From Winogradskyella flava (GTDB lineage: Bacteria; Bacteroidota; Bacteroidia; Flavobacteriales; Flavobacteriaceae), in assembly GCF_014243395.1 (NCBI RefSeq), contig NZ_JACLCP010000004.1, positions 62,001 to 126,000 of the forward strand: a stretch of 64,000 bases of DNA, read 5' to 3'. Numbering within the stretch: the stretch's first letter is position 1; each line of letters begins with the position of its first letter. The notes under the pieces were generated by a model. The model was given only the letters and a program-made list of their open reading frames with translations. It was not told the origin of the DNA and made no database searches. The translations under genes were made by a program, and so were the position numbers. Positions 59,050 through 64,000 of the stretch are shown piece by piece.

Positions 59050-60954
59050 ATGAAGAATTTTCTAACCGTCATATTAATTTGCTTAGCACTTAACCTTAGT
59101 GCTCAAAACTATATTGAACATAAGGTAAAGGCAGGCGAAACTATTGAAAGTATTGCCAAAAATTATTTGGTAACACCTTTTGATATTTATGCTTTAAATC
59201 CTGATGCAAAGCAAAAATTTCAGCCTAATTCGATTTTAATTATTCCAAATTCTAAAGTTAAGAATGAACCTATTGCCGAAAATTCAAGGGAATTAATAGG
59301 TTATAAAAAGCATAAGGTAAAGCGCAAGGAAACCCTCTATGGCTTAGCTAAAAAATATAATGTTTCTGAAGAAGAAATAAAGAAAGCCAATCGACAATTA
59401 TATTCAGAGAATCTTAAAAAAGGGGATAAAATTAGAATACCAAGATTTAAAAGTTTTATTTCTAAGCAGTCCTATAAGAATACGATTAAGAAATACAAAG
59501 TACAACCGAAAGAAGGGAAATGGCGTGTGGCCTATAAGTTTGGTATCACTGTTGAAGAACTTCAAGCGCTAAATCCAAATATGAAAGAGGTGCTTCAGCC
59601 TGGAGATGAGCTTAATGTGCCTAATATAGAAGGTGAAGATGAAAAGTCGACCGAAGGTAAACATAACTATTATGAAGTTTTGCCTAAGGAAGGCTTTTAC
59701 CGACTAAAGGTAAAGACAGGTCTTACTCAAGAGCAGCTTGAAGCTTTAAATCCGGAGCTAAAAGAAACTGGTTTAAAAGCGGGAATGGTTTTAAGAATTC
59801 CTGACTCCCTTAGTGTAAGTGGTAGTCTTTCTAGTGTTGAAACGACAAAATTAATATCTAACCTAACGAATTTTGAGACCAAGAAATTGGCGTTAATGTT
59901 ACCCTATCAATTGGATAAAATTGATGTGGATTCTGTAGAAGAGGCAAAGGACATGATAAAAAACAAAAAGTTGTTATCGCTCGTTTTAGATTTTCATGTT
60001 GGTGTAAGAATGGCATTGGATTCAGCTAAGCAATTGGGTATATCTACGGATTTAAAAGTTTTGGATACACGCTACCAAGCCTCAAGAACCAGGGAATTAC
60101 TGGAAGAGAATGATTTTTCTGATTATGATGCAGTGATTGGTCCATTGGACAACAAATCTTTCGATAGGGTAGCCACAAGATTAAATAGAAATCGAGTGCC
60201 AGTAATTGCGGCACTAAACAAGCCTAAAGAAGTTTATGGCAATGTGTTTCAAACCATTCCAGAAGATAAGCTTTTGCAAAAAACCATGATAGATTATGTT
60301 AAGCGCGATAGTTTAAAATCAAAAGTATTGGTAATCGCAGATCACGCTCATAAAACTATTGCGGAAATGTTGAAGACCGAATTTTCGGATGCTAAAGTTC
60401 TATATTCTGAAAAGGATAAAAAATCAGGTAAGGACGATTATTACATCTATCCTGTGCGTTTGGATAATATGTTTCCTAACGGAAGAACAGTTGTTTTTCT
60501 AGAAACAGATAATGATGCTTTTGCATCAAGTGTTATAAGTATGCTTAATGGTCGCATGGTAGATAGAATAGAAATCGTATTGGTGACCTTAAATAAGAGC
60601 AAGGCATTTGAAGGCAAAAATATTGATAATAACTACTTGTCAAATCTTAAATTTCATTATCCATCTGTAAATAAGGATTTTGATGAAGATAAATCTAATG
60701 GGTTTGTAAGAGCATACAAAAAAGAATATGGTGTGTCACCTAGTAAGTATGTCGCTCGTGGGTTCGATATTACCCTAGATTTACTATTGCGCTTAGCTTC
60801 TGAAGAAGATTTGTACGAAGCGTCTAGTGATGCCATAGAAACAGAATACATAGAGAATAAGTTTAGATACAATAAATCTATGTTTGGAGGTTATAAGAAT
60901 GAAGCCGTTTATATTGTTAAATACGATGATTTAAGGATTGTAGAAGCCAAATAG
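59050..60954 (+). CDS. LysM-repeat protein with periplasmic-binding-like domain
   Basis: The 634-residue protein has a signal peptide (ending LSAQ) and about four LysM or LysM-like repeats. Examples are HKVKAGETIESIAKNYLV, HKVKRKETLYGLAKKYNV and the more divergent pair starting YKVQPKEGKWRV and YEVLPKEGFYRL. A C-terminal type I periplasmic-binding-like domain spans about residues 300-634 (FHVGVRMALDSAKQLG, DYDAVIGPLDNKS). LysM binds peptidoglycan. The product should be a periplasmic wall-bound protein. It follows guaA in the same direction. Confidence 0.92.
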   Translation: MKNFLTVILICLALNLSAQNYIEHKVKAGETIESIAKNYLVTPFDIYALNPDAKQKFQPNSILIIPNSKVKNEPIAENSRELIGYKKHKVKRKETLYGLAKKYNVSEEEIKKANRQLYSENLKKGDKIRIPRFKSFISKQSYKNTIKKYKVQPKEGKWRVAYKFGITVEELQALNPNMKEVLQPGDELNVPNIEGEDEKSTEGKHNYYEVLPKEGFYRLKVKTGLTQEQLEALNPELKETGLKAGMVLRIPDSLSVSGSLSSVETTKLISNLTNFETKKLALMLPYQLDKIDVDSVEEAKDMIKNKKLLSLVLDFHVGVRMALDSAKQLGISTDLKVLDTRYQASRTRELLEENDFSDYDAVIGPLDNKSFDRVATRLNRNRVPVIAALNKPKEVYGNVFQTIPEDKLLQKTMIDYVKRDSLKSKVLVIADHAHKTIAEMLKTEFSDAKVLYSEKDKKSGKDDYYIYPVRLDNMFPNGRTVVFLETDNDAFASSVISMLNGRMVDRIEIVLVTLNKSKAFEGKNIDNNYLSNLKFHYPSVNKDFDEDKSNGFVRAYKKEYGVSPSKYVARGFDITLDLLLRLASEEDLYEASSDAIETEYIENKFRYNKSMFGGYKNEAVYIVKYDDLRIVEAK

Positions 60955-61045
60955 AATGGCCTCTAGGTGATGTTTATACTTCGGATTCTCGAGATTACAA
61001 TAATGATAAAGTAAAAGCGTTTTCTCCTACAGATACTGTCGTTGT

Positions 61046-61594
61046 ATGCAGATAAAATATATTATAGTTGTCCTCATTTTTCTTTTTATAGGGAACGCTT
61101 CTTCAAATGAAGAAACTGTAACTTGGAATGAACTACGCAAACTCACTTGGTCAGATTTTAAGGCGGCACCAGATTCTAATTCTGGTGCTGTTGCTCTAAC
61201 AGCTTCTGGAATTACGTTTGGGTACTCTCTAAAGACTTCTGGTAAAAGAATTATAGATTTTAAGTATTCTGTAGAAGCACACTTCTATCCTGATAAATCG
61301 TGGTATATTAGCGAGAAAGGTGATAGTTACATATTAGGACATGAGCAACTTCATTTTGATATCACAGAACTCTATGTACGCAAGTTTAGACAGCAATTAG
61401 AGCGTTTGGTAGCCAATCAAAATATTAAACAGCAGATGAACCAGATTCATATCGCTATTAATGAAGCTTTGGATAAAACTCAGAAGACTTACGATGCACA
61501 GACCAAGCACTCCATAAATGTTGATGCACAAAAGTATTGGGAGACATACATTGCAGAAGAATTGGCGAAGTTGGACACATACAAATCGCAATAA
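61046..61594 (+). CDS. DUF922 family secreted putative zinc protease
   Basis: The 182-residue protein has a signal peptide and a DUF922 domain. It shows WNELRKLTWSDFKAAPD, a beta core, and the zinc motif H99-E100-Q-L-H103 in YILGHEQLHFDI. A helical tail follows. The HExxH motif predicts a metallopeptidase-like site, but no activity is established for the family. The DUF3820 gene starts one base after its stop codon, so the pair is probably coupled. Confidence 0.88.
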   Translation: MQIKYIIVVLIFLFIGNASSNEETVTWNELRKLTWSDFKAAPDSNSGAVALTASGITFGYSLKTSGKRIIDFKYSVEAHFYPDKSWYISEKGDSYILGHEQLHFDITELYVRKFRQQLERLVANQNIKQQMNQIHIAINEALDKTQKTYDAQTKHSINVDAQKYWETYIAEELAKLDTYKSQ

Positions 61595-61595
61595 A

Positions 61596-61823
61596 TTGGA
61601 AGGCAGTAAAGAGGCGCTCATTGAATTAGCACACTACAAAATGCCTTTTGGCAAATACAAAGGTGATTACCTCATTGATATTCCAGAATATTACTACACA
61701 TGGTTTAAGCAAAAAGGATTTCCTGAAGGGAAACTGGGTAGAATGATGATACAGATGCATGATATTAAAATCAACGGACTAGAAGAATTAATCTATACGA
61801 TTAAGAAAGAGTTTAAGAAGTAG
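61596..61823 (+). CDS. DUF3820 family protein
   Basis: The 75-residue protein begins (TTG start) with MEGSKEALIELAHYKMPFGK, followed by YKGDYLIDIPEYYYTWF and GKLGRMM. These match DUF3820, a small family related to the C-terminal part of the exonuclease at 1335. An ATG at 61518 in the same frame lies inside the DUF922 gene and would add unrelated sequence, so I chose TTG at 61596. Function is unknown, though its pairing with nucleases suggests nucleic-acid contacts. Confidence 0.85.
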   Translation: MEGSKEALIELAHYKMPFGKYKGDYLIDIPEYYYTWFKQKGFPEGKLGRMMIQMHDIKINGLEELIYTIKKEFKK

Positions 61824-61825
61824 AT

Positions 61826-62593
61826 TTATTTATAATTATTAATAAATTCTTGCACACCGCCAGACCGCGTCATATTATTTTTTTCTAATAAGACTAAGTA
61901 TTCTTTAATAATTTTTGCGGTATCTGATTTGGGATTGTTGGCTACTATTCTAAGATACACGGTTTCTGCTTGATCAGTTAATTTGTCGTTTTCTCTAAAA
62001 ACTTTTACCGTTCTTGTTCCGGAGATTAAATTCTTTAAGTGCCAGTTTTTATAGTGGTAATATGTCATTTCTTTTAAAAAGAAATTTGGATTTTCTGAAT
62101 TAAACTTTTCCCACCACAATGCATTGCTTGCAATAGTTTCTAGATCTTCTGAATCGTTAAATTCTTTTAATTGTTGTCGACAAAACTTTTTCATGGGTTC
62201 TGATAAATATGTAATTACATTTGCCTCTAAATAGTCACTTTGTACAGGAACCAGATACTCTTTTTCTTCTTTCTGAATCTTTTTGAAACCGTAATTATTT
62301 ATAATGTTTTCAGGTTCGTTCTTTAGTAAAACTCTGCCTAAATTATAATGATTAAAATAGGGCATAAATAAAGAGTCCTTTTGGGAATTATTATGGCTCT
62401 TGGATATATAGTCTTTAAATAGGTCTGTAGCTTTATTCAAAGTTGAAATCTCGTCACTTTTTAATTCACTTAGCTCTTTTTCAAAATTTGAAATTAAATG
62501 AGTATCTGTGACGTTATTTGTTTTTGACTTTTTACCACAGCCCATTAGTAGAATCGTTAGTAAGAAAATGGTAAATCTCATTTTTTTATGCAT
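61826..62593 (-). CDS. Lipoprotein of unknown function
   Basis: The protein has about 255 residues from the ATG at 62593; an in-frame ATG at 62635 adds 14 basic residues and one at 62581 removes four. It has a lipoprotein signal (LLMGC) and a helical, charged mature part with NNYGFKKIQKEEKEYLVPV and WWEKFNSENPNFFLKEM. I do not recognise a family. It is convergent with the DUF3820 gene, with 2 bases between stop codons. Confidence 0.75.
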   Translation of the reverse strand: MHKKMRFTIFLLTILLMGCGKKSKTNNVTDTHLISNFEKELSELKSDEISTLNKATDLFKDYISKSHNNSQKDSLFMPYFNHYNLGRVLLKNEPENIINNYGFKKIQKEEKEYLVPVQSDYLEANVITYLSEPMKKFCRQQLKEFNDSEDLETIASNALWWEKFNSENPNFFLKEMTYYHYKNWHLKNLISGTRTVKVFRENDKLTDQAETVYLRIVANNPKSDTAKIIKEYLVLLEKNNMTRSGGVQEFINNYK

Positions 62594-62662
62594 AACCAAC
62601 TTTGTTTGAAATTTTCTTTTATGTTCGCGGTCCATCGAAGTTAGTTAAAAAAACTTTAAAGC

Positions 62663-63226
62663 TCAAGCACTCAAATTAGCAATACATTGCTCCCTAATCT
62701 CCCAAATTCTATCAAAATTAAGAGGAATACTGCGGTCAACTATCCAATCTTTCAAATAGGATTTATGAAACTGTACTTTAAAATCAGCAACTTGGTGCGG
62801 CTCAATATCTTTTTCTAAAAGAATATCGCTTTTTATCTTACTAAAATCAGAATTGATGGATGTATAATCAAAACGCTCTTCATTTATCTTTATATAACAA
62901 TGGGCTTCTGGAATATAATTCAATTGATTGTCAGACAAAACACTGCCAATTTTTGCAGTATTTATTGAATTCATTTTATACATGCATAGTATGAGTTCAA
63001 TATTTGGAAGATTATTTAAATCAGCCACATGTTTCAAAAAGGCATGTTTAGAACTGCAGGTTCCTTTTTGTTCTTTCCAGACTAAGCTGACATCTGATCG
63101 ATTTACGTTTCTGCCATAAGGTAATGATTTTACATGTAGGGTTAAATCATACCAACTATTAATGCCATGGCGCTTTATCAATTGTGTCAGCTCGTCCTTA
63201 GATGTTAAATCCCAGTTGTCTTTCAT
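62663..63226 (-). CDS. Transglutaminase-like protein
   Basis: The protein has about 187 residues from the ATG at 63226; an upstream start at 63250 adds a hydrophobic octapeptide. It has a transglutaminase/papain-like pattern. C57 lies in KGTCSSKHAFLKH, a His lies in EAHCYIKINE and an Asp lies in RFDYTS. The fold can cross-link, cleave or deamidate proteins. There is no signal peptide, so it would be cytosolic. It diverges from pyrG, which starts 89 bases away. Confidence 0.75.
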   Translation of the reverse strand: MKDNWDLTSKDELTQLIKRHGINSWYDLTLHVKSLPYGRNVNRSDVSLVWKEQKGTCSSKHAFLKHVADLNNLPNIELILCMYKMNSINTAKIGSVLSDNQLNYIPEAHCYIKINEERFDYTSINSDFSKIKSDILLEKDIEPHQVADFKVQFHKSYLKDWIVDRSIPLNFDRIWEIREQCIANLSA

Positions 63227-63286
63227 GATATAAAAGTAACATATAAACAAACCATTAACAATTCTAAAAATACTCGTTTTATTTTG

Positions 63287-63294
63287 TAAATTTG
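63287..63294 (+). promoter_or_regulatory. Putative -7 promoter element of pyrG
   Basis: TAAATTTG matches TAnnTTTG and lies 20 bases upstream of the pyrG ATG at 63315. Confidence 0.5.
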
Positions 63295-63305
63295 CCTGCG
63301 TTTAA

Positions 63306-64000
<695 letters not shown>

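Overview
The window looks like the chromosome of an AT-rich member of the Flavobacteriaceae (Bacteroidota), probably marine. The evidence is: five proteins with C-terminal type IX secretion (T9SS) sorting domains, the rpmB-rpmG-DUF4295-ftsY block typical of the phylum, a bacillithiol gene (bshC), TAnnTTTG-type -7 promoter elements, and start sites without Shine-Dalgarno sequences. No tRNA, rRNA, insertion sequence, phage integrase or CRISPR array was seen. No gene-free stretch reaches 300 bases.

Layout. Positions 1-5.2 kb hold a partial secreted protein, an AraC regulator, a DEDDh exonuclease, a carboxypeptidase-regulatory-like protein, a FAH-family hydrolase followed directly by an orphan Hpt protein, and an acetamidase/formamidase lipoprotein. 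Positions 5.2-12.6 kb are mostly housekeeping: cinA, rpmB, rpmG, the DUF4295 gene, ftsY and rimO, plus an amidase and a serine hydrolase. Positions 12.7-19 kb carry an overlapping LytS/LytR-type two-component pair, a lipoprotein and a BspA-like secreted repeat protein.

Positions 19-26.3 kb form a minus-strand cluster in which three beta-lactamase-fold proteins alternate with two NTF2-like proteins. It is headed by a DJ-1/PfpI lipoprotein and a membrane-anchored AraC regulator. Two of the three beta-lactamase-fold proteins have lost the catalytic serine and the other active-site motifs, while the middle one is intact. Positions 26.6-29.7 kb are a small-gene operon (two VOC proteins, a TfoX-like protein, an AraC regulator without a normal start codon, an SRPBCC protein and a DUF4287/DUF5655 protein). 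M16 and M14 peptidases, bshC and a TPR-HTH regulator follow.

Positions 39-57 kb are the accessory core. A plus-strand series encodes an outer-membrane barrel, a small T9SS protein, a tail-fibre-like protein, a giant 1890-residue leucine-rich repeat protein, a lipoprotein and a ThuA-like T9SS protein. A minus-strand set encodes a tandem DUF285 repeat protein and a cholesterol-dependent-cytolysin-like lipoprotein with a novel-looking C-terminal domain. Two paralogous membrane TPR-HTH regulators sit at the two ends of this block. A matching pair of 11-bp-spaced GTGGACA direct repeats lies about 60 bp upstream of two of its genes. The likely theme is regulated display of surface adhesins and a pore-forming protein.

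Positions 57.4-64 kb return to core genes (guaA, a LysM protein, a DUF922 protease-like protein, DUF3820, a lipoprotein, a transglutaminase-like protein) and end inside pyrG.
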